The notes beneath the pieces are model-generated. The model did no database searches. It was not told where the DNA came from and was given only the letters and a program-made list of their open reading frames with translations. From positions 1 through 64,000 of the forward strand of contig NZ_LZRP01000011.1 of NCBI RefSeq assembly GCF_001678665.1: a stretch of DNA of 64,000 nucleotides, written 5' to 3'. The position numbers and the translations under genes are program-made. The stretch's first letter is position 1, and the number at the start of each line of letters is the position of its first letter. Of this stretch, positions 7,573 through 15,960 are shown one piece after another. This DNA comes from Erythrobacter sp. QSSC1-22B. Its GTDB lineage: Bacteria > Pseudomonadota > Alphaproteobacteria > Sphingomonadales > Sphingomonadaceae.

Positions 7573-8933
7573 CGCGCATATTTCCGTGGGTCGGCGATGC
7601 AGCCGGCAAGCGCGCTGGCGGCCACCGTTTCGGGCGAAGCGATATGCGTGCGGATGCCCGGACCCTGCCGCCCTTCGAAATTGCGGTTGGTGCTGCTGAT
7701 CGTGCGGCTACCAGGCGCGAAGCCTTCGCCGCCGGCATAGAAGCACAGCGAACAGCCGCTCATCCGCCATTCGAACCCCGCTTGCGTGAAGATGCGGTCC
7801 AGCCCTTCGGCTTCGGCCTGACGTTTCACCGCCATGGAACCGGGGACGACCATGGCCGTCCTGATCGATGGCGCGATGCTGCGCCCTTCGAGCAACGCCG
7901 CCGCGCGGCGCAGATCCGAGATGCGCGCATTGGTGCAGCTGCCGATGAAGGCGACATCCACCGGCGTGCCGGCGATCCGCGCGCCTGGGGGCAAGGCGAT
8001 ATAGTCATGAACCTTGGCCGGTCCTTCCGGCACCACCCCGTCGATCGGGATGGCCTGTTCCGGGCTGGTCCCCCAGCTGACCATCGGGCGGATATCCGAT
8101 GCGTCGATGCGGATTTCGGCGTCGAAGCGCGCGCCTTCGTCGCTGTGCAGGGTTTGCCAATAGGGCGCGTCGAAATCTTCCGGGGCGTAGCGGCGGCCGG
8201 ACAGATAGGCGAACGCCGTGGCGTCGGGCGCGACGAAGCCCGCCATGGCGCCGAATTCGGTGGCCATGTTGCACAACGCCATGCGCGCTTCCATGTCCAG
8301 CGCAAGCACGCCGTTCCCGGCGAATTCCACCGCGTGGCCTGCACCGCCGCCCGCGCCATGCGCCGCGATCAGATGCAGCGCCATGTCCTTCGCCGTTACG
8401 CCTGCCGCCAGTACCTTGTCGAACGTGACGCGCATCGATCCGGGTCGGGCCAGGCGCAGCGTCCCTGTCGCCATGGCGTGTTCGGCTTCCGAGGATCCGA
8501 TGCCCCAGGCGAGCGCACCGAATGCGCCCTGCGTGCAAGTGTGGCTGTCGGGTGCGACCAGCGTGCAACCGGGCAGCACCACACCCAGTTCGGGCGAAAT
8601 GACATGGACGATCCCCTGATCGCGGTCGTTCACGTCAAAGAGGGTGATCCCGGCCGCTTCGCAGGCAGCGCGCGTTTCGGTGATGAATGCCTGCCCGCCC
8701 TTGACCAGGGTGCCATCGCCGCGGCCCAACCGCGTGTCCACGATATGGTCCATCACTGCGAACACCCGCGCGGGATCGCGCACCGTCCGCCCCATCTCCG
8801 CCATCCGGCCGAGCGCCGCTGCGCCGGTGCGTTCGTGCAGGAACACCCGGTCGATCGCGATCAGCGCCGCCTCTGCCGCGGTATCGGCGACATGGTGCGC
8901 GTTCCAGATCTTGTCGAACAGTGTCTGCGGCAT
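7569..8933 (-). CDS. leuC: LeuC-type hydro-lyase large subunit (Fe-S)
   Basis: A 454-residue aconitase-superfamily large subunit. Fe-S ligands are visible in FIGSCTNARISDLRRAA and the MSGCSLCFYAGGEGF loop (CxxC). Substrate-site signatures include LVAPDSHTCTQGAFGALAWG and STNRNFEGRQGPG. Length equals normal LeuC. The start ATG at 8933 lies 12 bp after the stop of the upstream DUF3598-like gene. With LeuD it should form a [4Fe-4S] hydro-lyase. In this setting I infer hydration of an alkylmaleate, citraconate or itaconate-type acid made by the hydrolases of the cluster, giving a malate analogue for CoA activation and retro-aldol-type cleavage by the two genes downstream. Confidence 0.88.
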   Translation of the reverse strand: MPQTLFDKIWNAHHVADTAAEAALIAIDRVFLHERTGAAALGRMAEMGRTVRDPARVFAVMDHIVDTRLGRGDGTLVKGGQAFITETRAACEAAGITLFDVNDRDQGIVHVISPELGVVLPGCTLVAPDSHTCTQGAFGALAWGIGSSEAEHAMATGTLRLARPGSMRVTFDKVLAAGVTAKDMALHLIAAHGAGGGAGHAVEFAGNGVLALDMEARMALCNMATEFGAMAGFVAPDATAFAYLSGRRYAPEDFDAPYWQTLHSDEGARFDAEIRIDASDIRPMVSWGTSPEQAIPIDGVVPEGPAKVHDYIALPPGARIAGTPVDVAFIGSCTNARISDLRRAAALLEGRSIAPSIRTAMVVPGSMAVKRQAEAEGLDRIFTQAGFEWRMSGCSLCFYAGGEGFAPGSRTISSTNRNFEGRQGPGIRTHIASPETVAASALAGCIADPRKYAR

Positions 8934-8945
8934 GGCTGACCCAGT

Positions 8946-9506
8946 CTAGCCCCCCAGTCCGGGCCCGCTGCCGAATTCGACCACGGTGCCGCTGTCCGCC
9001 GCTTCCTTCATCCGGGCATCCATTGCGCGCCAGTCCCTGGTCACAAACACCTCCTGGATCGCGGTGCGCGTTTCCAGGACACCGTTTCTGATCCAGTGCC
9101 AGGTGCGGCAGCGGTTCTGCCCGTCGTCGGAAATCTGGATCTGTTCGTAGAGGTAGAGGCTGGGATCCCCGGTGCGCTGCCAATAGAGCATCATCGTGCG
9201 GTTCTTGTCGTCGAGTGGAACCTCCGCCGCCCAACCCTGGATAAGGTCGTTGTCCCACCAGATGCGCCCGTCGCGAAACTCGGCGGGAAACTCACGGATT
9301 TCCGTCCTTCCGTCGGCCCAGCGATAGTGGTTCGTCTGGTGGTAGGGCGTCTTCTCGCCCCCTTCCTCGGCGCTCGGCATCCGGCACAGGAGGCGGCTGG
9401 CATGTTCGTCCACCTTTTCGTTTTCGCCGTTGAAATAGGAGTAGGTTCCGTCCCACACCCCTTCGTGCCGGGCCAGCAGCGGCATCTCCTTGGCGATATC
9501 GATCAT
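8946..9506 (-). CDS. DUF3598/lipocalin-like protein
   Basis: A 186-residue protein whose opening (MPLLARHEGVWDGTYSYF) and repeated beta-strand pattern resemble DUF3598-type lipocalin-like barrels: RWADGRTEIREFPAEF, then GRIWWDNDLIQGWA and LYEQIQISDDG. There is no signal peptide, so it is probably cytoplasmic and binds a hydrophobic ligand or acts as a cofactor-free enzyme. The start codon overlaps the alpha/beta hydrolase stop (ATGA). A clear paralogue, sharing HEGxWDGxY and a WADGRxE motif, sits in the divergent operon at 15014-15475, so each arm of the island carries one copy. Function unknown. Confidence 0.75.
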   Translation of the reverse strand: MIDIAKEMPLLARHEGVWDGTYSYFNGENEKVDEHASRLLCRMPSAEEGGEKTPYHQTNHYRWADGRTEIREFPAEFRDGRIWWDNDLIQGWAAEVPLDDKNRTMMLYWQRTGDPSLYLYEQIQISDDGQNRCRTWHWIRNGVLETRTAIQEVFVTRDWRAMDARMKEAADSGTVVEFGSGPGLGG

Positions 9507-10867
9507 GGTGCGTCTCGCTTCTGCGTCAGGACATGGTGATAGCGCGCGGCTGCGTGTCCTGCACGCAACCGCGCCCGCGCGCGTTTGGCGATGGCGGAGG
9601 GGGCGAGCGCGCAAGGGTCTACCGGCAGCGCGTGACTAGGCTCGGCGGCATACCACGGATCGAACAGCGCCTCAGCCCGCGCCGCGCCCCATGCGCGAGC
9701 GAGATGCGTTCCGAAGCGATCGGGCGCAAGGCTTGGGTAGAGCAGGGCGGGATCGCCGGCGGGGGCGGCGGGCCAGTCGATCTCTCGGGCTCCCAGAACC
9801 TGGGCTGCGCGTTCGATGCTTGCAGCGATATCGCCCGCATCGTCGCTAAGCCCATGCCCCGGCACGTCGATGGCGAGCGTTCCTGCCGACGGCGTCTCGG
9901 CTTCATGCGCAGGGGGATGCAGCACGAGCCGAGCCGAGCCGCGTTTCCCCATCCAGTGCACGAGCGTGCCGTCCAGATTCAGCCATCCTTCGTCCCCATC
10001 TTCGGCCAGGGTGGGGCTGGGCTCGTCGCCAGCAAAACTCCGCAGGAAGGCGAGCGAGCGGTCTTGGTGGGCGACGGGGGTGGCGACCTTTGCCGCTTCC
10101 CACCCCGCTGGCATATCGCCCAGCCGATCGATATGCTCCTGCAACGGGTCGCCATCATAGGCGGTGATCAGCACCGGGGGCGTGTCGGCGTTGGCGGGCG
10201 GAATATCGCGCGATGCGCGCAGCACCGCGCCATAGCCCGCACGATAGGCGTTCCCGGCGTCGAGCATCTCAGTCACCGCCTGATCCACCTTCGCCACATC
10301 GGCATGCGCGACCGACAGGCGCGCTGCGTCCCGCACGTCGAACCAGGGAAAGAACCAGCTTTGTTCCAGCATCCGGCTCCAAAGCCAAGTCAGGTGCTCG
10401 CCGTAAGCGATCGGATGCCATTCGGGCAGATAGCGCTCGCCGAACAGCGCTATCTCTTCCGGCGTCCAGATGGCGTAACCGCCCACCGCAAGGCAGCTGA
10501 ACAACTCCGGGTGCCGCTTCAGCGCGGTCACCAGAATGATGCCGCCCGAATGAAACCCGTAAGCGGCGCAGCGCGTCACGCCGAGCGCGCCGAGGAACGC
10601 TTCCAGGGCATCGGCGAAATCGTCGATATGCGGCTCCTGTCCGTCTGTCATCGACAGCGGATCGGATTGGCCGAAGCCGGGCGTATCAGGCGCGATGCAG
10701 GTAAAATGCGCGCCCCAATGCTGCATCAGCGCGGCGTATTCGGCGGAACTGCGCGGGCTCTGGTGCACCATAAGCACCGCGGGCCCTTCGCCGCAGCGCC
10801 GGTAATGCACCTTACGGGCCGGCTGCGAGCCGGTGGCGGGAAGGGTCAGGATGTGCCGTGTGATCAT
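9503..10867 (-). CDS. Alpha/beta hydrolase
   Basis: A 454-residue protein, long for the fold. Residues 1-270 carry a classical alpha/beta hydrolase core with oxyanion region VLMVHQSPRSS, DTPGFGQSD, and the nucleophile elbow AYGFHSGGI with Ser107. The remaining ~180 residues look like a degenerate second hydrolase-like module (LVLHPPAHE, IDVPGHGLSDD), so this may be a tandem protein. Family members open rings or cleave C-C, ester or amide bonds; the N-formylmaleamate deformylase of nicotinate catabolism is an example. It is the first gene of the seven-gene minus operon and starts only 10 bp from operator 2, so repressor binding should block initiation directly. Confidence 0.85.
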   Translation of the reverse strand: MITRHILTLPATGSQPARKVHYRRCGEGPAVLMVHQSPRSSAEYAALMQHWGAHFTCIAPDTPGFGQSDPLSMTDGQEPHIDDFADALEAFLGALGVTRCAAYGFHSGGIILVTALKRHPELFSCLAVGGYAIWTPEEIALFGERYLPEWHPIAYGEHLTWLWSRMLEQSWFFPWFDVRDAARLSVAHADVAKVDQAVTEMLDAGNAYRAGYGAVLRASRDIPPANADTPPVLITAYDGDPLQEHIDRLGDMPAGWEAAKVATPVAHQDRSLAFLRSFAGDEPSPTLAEDGDEGWLNLDGTLVHWMGKRGSARLVLHPPAHEAETPSAGTLAIDVPGHGLSDDAGDIAASIERAAQVLGAREIDWPAAPAGDPALLYPSLAPDRFGTHLARAWGAARAEALFDPWYAAEPSHALPVDPCALAPSAIAKRARARLRAGHAAARYHHVLTQKRDAP

Positions 10868-10877
10868 CGATGCTGAG

Positions 10878-10889
10878 TTGTCCGGACAA
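10878..10889. promoter_or_regulatory. Island operator 2, TTGTCCGGACAA
   Basis: A perfect copy of the island palindrome with AATT on the right, in the divergent gap between the alpha/beta hydrolase operon (-) and the isochorismatase operon (+). It lies 10 bp from the hydrolase start and 67 bp from the isochorismatase start, so one bound dimer could control both arms. Confidence 0.8.
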
Positions 10890-10956
10890 ATTCTGCTCGA
10901 CTTCGCTCTAGGCCTGATTAATGTCGGGAGTCAAAGCAGGATTTTGGAGCAGGGTT

Positions 10957-11676
10957 ATGGCGGGACTGGGGACGAAACTTAGTGCGGAGCCGGTCGCCGG
11001 AATGGTCGGGATACGGATGATCGAGGACGGCAAGACGGCACGCGAACTGTTTGATGCGGTAATGGCCAATCCCGCGCGCAAGAAGTTCGGATTTGGCGAA
11101 AAGCTCGCCATTGTGAATGTCGATGTGCAGCAGGCCTACACCCGGCCCGACCTGTTCCGCACCGCATACGAGACTGATCCCGCACAGATCGAGCATATCA
11201 ACCGCATCAGCCACATGGCGCGCGAACGCGGCCTGCCGGTAGTATGGAGCCGGGTTGGGTACAAGGACGATGCGGGCGATGCGGGTGTATGGGGCACCCG
11301 CACCGATTCCGAAGATAGTCTGCAGAACATCAAATACGGCAGCGAGCGCCACGCTTACGATCCGCGCTGCGACATCCAGCCGGACGATCTGCAATACACC
11401 AAACGCATGCCGAGCGCCTTTTTCGAAACGCCTCTGGCCAGCTATCTTACCTGGCACCGGGTGGATACGGTAGTAGTTACCGGGGGCAGCACGTCGGGAT
11501 GCGTGCGCGCGACGGCGGTGGATGCGTTGAGCCATGGCTACCGCACCATCGTTCCGATCGAGACAACGGCAGACAAGCACGCAAGCTACCACTTCGCCAA
11601 TCTGACCGACCTGCAGCTGAAATACGCCGATGTGGAGTCCGTGCAGGCGGTGGTGGACTGGCTGGAGGCCGGTTGA
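10957..11676 (+). CDS. Isochorismatase-type cysteine hydrolase (amidase)
   Basis: A 239-residue member of the isochorismatase/N-carbamoylsarcosine amidase superfamily. The catalytic Asp lies in LAIVNVDVQQAY (Asp56), and the nucleophile Cys182 in the GGSTSGCVRATAVDAL helix start. The family hydrolyses amides, N-carbamoyl groups or, in isochorismatase proper, vinyl ethers. Maleamate amidase NicF is a member. I chose ATG 10957 because GGAGCAGGG lies 7-8 nt upstream; the in-frame ATG at 10921 lacks a ribosome site. It leads the plus operon to 15960 and shares operator 2 with the divergent alpha/beta hydrolase. An alkylmaleamate or carbamoyl product of ring opening is a plausible substrate. Confidence 0.88.
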   Translation: MAGLGTKLSAEPVAGMVGIRMIEDGKTARELFDAVMANPARKKFGFGEKLAIVNVDVQQAYTRPDLFRTAYETDPAQIEHINRISHMARERGLPVVWSRVGYKDDAGDAGVWGTRTDSEDSLQNIKYGSERHAYDPRCDIQPDDLQYTKRMPSAFFETPLASYLTWHRVDTVVVTGGSTSGCVRATAVDALSHGYRTIVPIETTADKHASYHFANLTDLQLKYADVESVQAVVDWLEAG

Positions 11677-11682
11677 TGGGTT

Positions 11683-11770
11683 CTCGCCATTGCGAGCGTA
11701 ACGAAGCAATCCAGGGCGGCTGGGTGCAACGCCTGATTGCCGCGCCGGATTCGCCTCCTCGCAAGGATGG
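11683..11770. repeat. REP/BIME-like intergenic inverted repeat
   Basis: The gap between two operon genes holds an imperfect inverted repeat. Its left arm is CATTGCGAGCGTAACGAAGC and continues AATCCAG. The right arm, read in reverse, repeats the TTGCGAGGAG...GAA...GCAATCAG pattern. The motif CATTGCGAGC(N)AGCGAAGCAATCCAG is a familiar dispersed alphaproteobacterial intergenic repeat. It may act as an mRNA-stabilising or attenuating hairpin between the isochorismatase and the first deacetylase-like gene. Confidence 0.55.
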
Positions 11771-11779
11771 TGGAAACCT

Positions 11780-12691
11780 ATGAACGAAAACGCCCCCGAT
11801 CCCGCCCTGTACGACTATCACCCCTACAAAGACCGCCAGAAAATCGTCTGGCCCGGCGGCAAGACATGCGCCGTATGGGTCGCGCCCAATCTGGAATATT
11901 ACGAGATCGACCCACCTACAAATCCGCACCGCAAACCGTGGGCCCGCCCGCATCCCGATGTGGTCGGCTATTCTTACCGCGATCATTCCAACCGGGTCAG
12001 CCATTGGCGCATGGCCGATGTGATGGAACAGCACGGTTTCCCCGGCAGCGTCAGCCTGTCGGTCGCCTTGTGCCAGCACCATCCCGAAGTGGTGGCGGAC
12101 GGAGCCGCTCGCGGGTGGGAGTTCTTCAGCCACGGCATTTACAACACCCGCTATTCCTACGGCATGGACGTGGCCCAGGAGCGTGCCATCATTGAGGATT
12201 CCATTCGTACCGTGCGCGAAGCGACCGGCCAGACCATCCGCGGCTGGCTCGCTCCCGCGCTTACTCACACGCCGCGCACGCTCGACCTGCTGGCGGAGTA
12301 CGGCCTCGATTACACGTGCGACCTTTACCACGACGATCAGTTGCAGGAGGTGAAGGTTACCTCGGGCAAGCTGGCCTCCATCCCTTACAGCCTCGAGGTC
12401 AACGACCATTACGGCTTCAATGTCTATGGCATGAGCGGGCGCGAATACGCCGATTGCCTGATCCGGCAGTTCGAACGGCTCGCATCGGAGGGCGAATATT
12501 CCGGCACGGTCATGTGCATCCCGCTGCATGGCTATCTGATCGGCCAGCCGCACCGGATCGGCCCGTTCGCCGAGGCGCTGCGTCACATCGCCGCCGATCC
12601 CCGCTGCTGGCAGGCGAAAGCCGGCGAGATCGTCGACGCATGGAGGGATCGGGCAAACAACCCCTCTCCCCACGTGGAGGGGAAGCGATGA
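11780..12691 (+). CDS. Polysaccharide-deacetylase-fold protein, PuuE/imidase-like (copy 1)
   Basis: A 303-residue NodB-fold (CE4) protein of the PuuE/cyclic-imidase branch. It has no signal peptide, so it is cytoplasmic and not a cell-wall deacetylase. The usual first-motif Asp-Asp is replaced by WVAPNLEYYEI, and the His motif reads FFSHGIYNTR. The middle has IRGWLAPALTHTPRTLDLL and the end VMCIPLHGYLIGQP. Relatives include the allantoinase PuuE and bacterial cyclic imide hydrolases, which open hydantoin- or imide-type rings. GGTGGAA precedes the ATG. The stop overlaps the start of a second such gene (ATGA), suggesting two cooperating or heteromeric ring-opening enzymes. Confidence 0.85.
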   Translation: MNENAPDPALYDYHPYKDRQKIVWPGGKTCAVWVAPNLEYYEIDPPTNPHRKPWARPHPDVVGYSYRDHSNRVSHWRMADVMEQHGFPGSVSLSVALCQHHPEVVADGAARGWEFFSHGIYNTRYSYGMDVAQERAIIEDSIRTVREATGQTIRGWLAPALTHTPRTLDLLAEYGLDYTCDLYHDDQLQEVKVTSGKLASIPYSLEVNDHYGFNVYGMSGREYADCLIRQFERLASEGEYSGTVMCIPLHGYLIGQPHRIGPFAEALRHIAADPRCWQAKAGEIVDAWRDRANNPSPHVEGKR

Positions 12692-13605
12692 GTCTGCCTG
12701 ACAGCTATTTGGATTATTCCAGGCGCCGCAAGGGATACGACCACGATCTCTACCGGTGGTCCAATATTCACACTCGCGAACCGGTCCGCTGGCCCGGCGA
12801 CGCGTCGGTGGCGGTGTTCGTGTGCGTCAGCCTGGAATGGTTTCCAATCCTGCCGGTGGACGAACCCTTCCGAGCGCCGGGGCACATGGTCACGCCGTAT
12901 CCAGACTACCGTCACTACACCGCGCGCGATTACGGCAACCGGGTGGGGGTGTTCCGCATGCTCGAAGCCTTCGCCAGAGCTGGCGTGACCGTTAGCTTCG
13001 CGGTGAACGCGCTGGTGGCGGAACGCTATCCCGAACTGATCGACACCGTTAAGGCGGGCGGTCACGAGATCATTGCCCATTCTACTGATATGAACGGTAC
13101 AATCGATTCCAGCCTGAGCGAGAGCGACGAGCGCGCCTTGGTTGGTGATGCGCTCAATCGGCTGGAAGCGGCGACCGGGGTGAAGCCCGAAGGCTGGCTG
13201 TCCGTCGCCCGCTCGCAAAGCTGGCGAACGGCGGACCTGCTGAAGGAACACGGCCTAGCCTATTGCTGCGACTGGGTGAACGACGAACTGCCCTGGCGCT
13301 TCGCCAACGGGCTGATCAACCTGCCGCTTAGCGTCGATCTGTCGGACCGGCAGATCGTGGCGGTGCAGCAACACTCGGCCGAAGCGTGGGCGCAGATGAT
13401 GCGCGATGCCTTCGACTGGCTGGCGGCAGAATCAGTCGCGCAATCCTCCGCTCGTGTCCTGCCAATGCAGTTGACGCCCTATATTATGGGTCAGCCATTT
13501 CGGATCGACGCGCTGCAAACTCTCCTAGTCGAACTGGCCGCGCGAAAGGAAGCCTGGTTCGCCAGCGGCAACGCCATCGTCAAAAGCTGGGCGGCGCAGT
13601 CGTGA
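12688..13605 (+). CDS. Polysaccharide-deacetylase-fold protein, PuuE/imidase-like (copy 2)
   Basis: A 305-residue paralogue of the preceding gene. It keeps the family layout: AVFVCVSLEWFPI at the first metal-motif position, IIAHSTDMNG at the His motif, WLSVARSQSWRTADLL, and VLPMQLTPYIMGQPFR near the end. A YPDYRHYTARDYGNRVGVFR stretch precedes the core. There is no export signal. ATG 12688 overlaps the previous stop and has a strong GGAGGGGAAG ribosome site. The divergence between the two copies argues for different substrates or for subunits of one enzyme. It probably hydrolyses a cyclic amide; an actual polysaccharide substrate is unlikely here. Confidence 0.85.
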   Translation: MSLPDSYLDYSRRRKGYDHDLYRWSNIHTREPVRWPGDASVAVFVCVSLEWFPILPVDEPFRAPGHMVTPYPDYRHYTARDYGNRVGVFRMLEAFARAGVTVSFAVNALVAERYPELIDTVKAGGHEIIAHSTDMNGTIDSSLSESDERALVGDALNRLEAATGVKPEGWLSVARSQSWRTADLLKEHGLAYCCDWVNDELPWRFANGLINLPLSVDLSDRQIVAVQQHSAEAWAQMMRDAFDWLAAESVAQSSARVLPMQLTPYIMGQPFRIDALQTLLVELAARKEAWFASGNAIVKSWAAQS

Positions 13606-15017
13606 AAGCGGTGAACCCGCGCACCGGTGAAGCGGACTACACGTTCAGCGCGGCGTTGGCGAAGGATGTGGCGCGGGAGGCCGAACGCTTGCGCGCTCGG
13701 CAACCCGCTTGGGAGGCGTTGGGGCCGGAAGGGCGGGCAAAAGTGTTCCTGCGCCTCGCCACCCGGATCGAGCGCGGCGCACAGGGAATCATCGATGCAT
13801 TGGCGATCGACACCGGACGCCGCGCGATCGCCAGGATCGAGGTTGAGGGGCTGGCGCGGTCCCTGCACAAATGGGCACAGCGCGGGCCTGAGCTTTTCAC
13901 GGCGTTATCGTCCGGGCCTGCACCTTCGGCCACCCCCGGAATCGAAATGGTGCCCAGCTTTTCGGCTTACCCGTTGTTCGGGGCGATTTCGCCGTGGAAC
14001 TTCCCCGTGGTGCTCAGCCATATCGACGCGGTGCCGGCACTGATGGCGGGCTGCGCGGCGATGGTGAAACCATCGGAGATAACCCCCCGGTTCGTCGAAC
14101 CGATGCGCGCCATCCTGGCCAAATGTCCCGAACTGCCCTTCGCCTATGTGCTGGGCGGGGCGGAGACGGGGCAGGCTCTGACGGGTGCGGTCGACTATAT
14201 CTGCTTCACCGGATCGACTGCCACCGGACGCAAAGTGGCGGAGGCGGCAGCCCGGGCATTGATCCCCGCCAATCTGGAACTGGGTGGCAAGGATCCGCTG
14301 ATCGTGACTGCCAGCGCCAACCCAGTGGCGGCAGCGAAGGTCGCGCTCCGGGCGAGCATCGTGGCGACCGGGCAGGCATGTCAGTCGATCGAGCGGGTCT
14401 ATGTCGCGCGCGCCATCGCCGAGCCGTTCCTGGCGGAGCTTGTCCGTGGGGCCAAAGCGGTCCGCCTGACCGATCCGGACTCGGCAAGCGGTCACCTGGG
14501 ACCGTTCATCTACGCGCAGCAGGCGCAGAAGGTCGCGGCGCAGATCGCGGATGCGCGGACCAAGGGCGCGAAGATCCTGACCGGGGGATTGGTCGAGCAT
14601 CTGGGCGGAGGCGCCTGGCTCCGGCCGACAGTCCTTACAGATGTGACGCCGGACATGGCGGTAATGCGCGAAGAGACCTTCGGGCCGCTGATCCCCGTGA
14701 TCGTGTTCGACGATCTCGACAAGGCGGTGGAGTCAGCGAATGCGAGCGAATACGGGCTGAGCGCGGCGGTGTTCGCAGGCTCTCTGGACGAGGCCGAAGC
14801 GGTCGGTCGCCGACTGGATGCGGGCGCGATCAGCCTGCAGGACGCCGCTCTCACCAGCATGGTCGGCGACGCGACGAACCATTCGCGAAAAGGGAGCGGT
14901 CTGGGTCCGAGTCGCATGGGCGATGAGGGCATGCTGCGGTTCCTGCGGCGCAAGGTGCTGATCTGCCAGACCGGTGCGCCTCTGCCCATCGACGCCTATG
15001 CCGAGGGCGCCGCATGA
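13602..15017 (+). CDS. NAD(P)-dependent aldehyde dehydrogenase
   Basis: A 471-residue ALDH-superfamily enzyme. The general-base glutamate lies in LELGGKDPLIV, and the catalytic cysteine in ATGQACQSIERVYV. The NAD-fold signatures ISPWNFPVVLS and CFTGSTATGRKVAE are intact, and REETFGPLIPVIVFD completes the set. It should oxidise an aldehyde intermediate, possibly a semialdehyde, to the acid. The start is GTG at 13602 overlapping the previous stop (GTGA). The N-terminus is ~15 residues shorter than many ALDHs. It sits fourth in the divergent plus operon, between ring-opening hydrolases and a DUF3598-like protein. Confidence 0.92.
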   Translation: MKAVNPRTGEADYTFSAALAKDVAREAERLRARQPAWEALGPEGRAKVFLRLATRIERGAQGIIDALAIDTGRRAIARIEVEGLARSLHKWAQRGPELFTALSSGPAPSATPGIEMVPSFSAYPLFGAISPWNFPVVLSHIDAVPALMAGCAAMVKPSEITPRFVEPMRAILAKCPELPFAYVLGGAETGQALTGAVDYICFTGSTATGRKVAEAAARALIPANLELGGKDPLIVTASANPVAAAKVALRASIVATGQACQSIERVYVARAIAEPFLAELVRGAKAVRLTDPDSASGHLGPFIYAQQAQKVAAQIADARTKGAKILTGGLVEHLGGGAWLRPTVLTDVTPDMAVMREETFGPLIPVIVFDDLDKAVESANASEYGLSAAVFAGSLDEAEAVGRRLDAGAISLQDAALTSMVGDATNHSRKGSGLGPSRMGDEGMLRFLRRKVLICQTGAPLPIDAYAEGAA

Positions 15018-15475
15018 TGGGCAATTGTGCGCAAGTTCGAGCCGCCATGCCCGCCATGCTGCTGCACGAAGGGTGGTGGGACGGATGGTACCGCGATATC
15101 GACACCAACGGCAGCCTTATCGACGAAAAGCGGGTAAAGACGCGTTGTGAATTCCCGGACACCGGGCCCTGGCATTACGTCCAGCACAATTGGCTGGAAT
15201 GGGCCGATGGCCGCAAGGAAGCTTACGAATTCGGCGGCGCGTTGCGGGGCGACCGGCTGGTCTGGGACACGGATCGGTTTGCCGGTTCGTGCTGGCAAAC
15301 GGATGGAGACGTACTGCTGCTGCGGCTGGAACGACGCGACGTGGGCAGCGCCTATTATGTCGAGATGATCAATTTGTCCCCGGACGCCCGTACGCGCGCG
15401 CGAACCTGGCAATGGTTTCAGGACGGCACGCCCTGGAAACGCACACTATGCGACGAATGGAGAATTGACGGATGA
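15014..15475 (+). CDS. DUF3598/lipocalin-like protein, paralogue
   Basis: A 153-residue protein paralogous to the one at 8946-9506. Shared features are MLLHEGWWDGWYRDI near the N-terminus, the central LEWADGRKEAYEFGGAL, GDRLVWDTDRFAG and repeated amphipathic strands ending RTWQWFQDG. It is cytoplasmic, with no signal peptide. The start ATG overlaps the aldehyde dehydrogenase stop, and its own stop overlaps the next gene, so it belongs to a coupled operon. Presence of one copy on each arm of the island suggests a conserved accessory role, such as ligand binding or a lyase/isomerase without cofactor; this is inference. Confidence 0.75.
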   Translation: MMGNCAQVRAAMPAMLLHEGWWDGWYRDIDTNGSLIDEKRVKTRCEFPDTGPWHYVQHNWLEWADGRKEAYEFGGALRGDRLVWDTDRFAGSCWQTDGDVLLLRLERRDVGSAYYVEMINLSPDARTRARTWQWFQDGTPWKRTLCDEWRIDG

Positions 15476-15960
15476 TCTGGCTCACTGCTCTGGCCCTCAT
15501 GGCGCCTAATGGGCCGCCCGCAGACACCCCTGGTCCCTCGCACCCCGCGTGCGACAAACCCGTGCTGATGGTCATTACCGGGACCACGCACGACGGCGTT
15601 CGCATGCGCGCTTACGGCCAGGCGATCGCAGACAGCAAATTGTACGAGGAACTGGGCGGTTATTACCTCAACTTCCCTGCTCCCCTGGCGCATTTCGAAG
15701 GGGAAGCGGAGCCGGGCCATACGACGCTCATCGTGCGCTTCCCGTGCATCGAGAACGCGCGGTCCTTCTGGTATAGCCGCACATATCAGGAGGAAATCCG
15801 CCCGCTGCGCCTCGATCCAAGTGCAGGCGATTACATCGTGCGCGTCTATGCCGAAGCGCCGATGCGCGGGGATCTGGCGGGAAAGGTGGAGAGCAACGCT
15901 TATCTCGAGAAGTTCAATCCCGACGGTATCGAACAGGTGGAAACCCAAGCTGCGCCCTAG
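15472..15960 (+). CDS. Exported DUF1330-like protein
   Basis: A 162-residue protein with a short hydrophobic N-terminus (MIWLTALALMAPNG), which reads as a weak signal peptide, followed by a Pro-rich spacer. The body has the DUF1330 pattern: KPVLMVITGTTHDG, YYLNFPAPLAHFEGE, TTLIVRFPCIENARSFWYS and a closing YIVRVYAEAP. It may therefore be a periplasmic relative of the cytoplasmic DUF1330 protein at 3465-3767. The ATG overlaps the previous stop. The gene ends the plus operon, and its stop overlaps that of the convergent gene at 15957, leaving no room for a terminator. Function unknown. Confidence 0.7.
   Translation: MIWLTALALMAPNGPPADTPGPSHPACDKPVLMVITGTTHDGVRMRAYGQAIADSKLYEELGGYYLNFPAPLAHFEGEAEPGHTTLIVRFPCIENARSFWYSRTYQEEIRPLRLDPSAGDYIVRVYAEAPMRGDLAGKVESNAYLEKFNPDGIEQVETQAAP

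Noticed and set aside
6940-8933. LeuCD as leucine biosynthesis genes
   Set aside because: No leuA/leuB nearby; the operon is catabolic and shares an operator with hydrolases.
11780-13605. Polysaccharide deacetylases acting on cell wall
   Set aside because: No signal peptides; motif residues fit the PuuE/imidase branch and the operon is metabolic.
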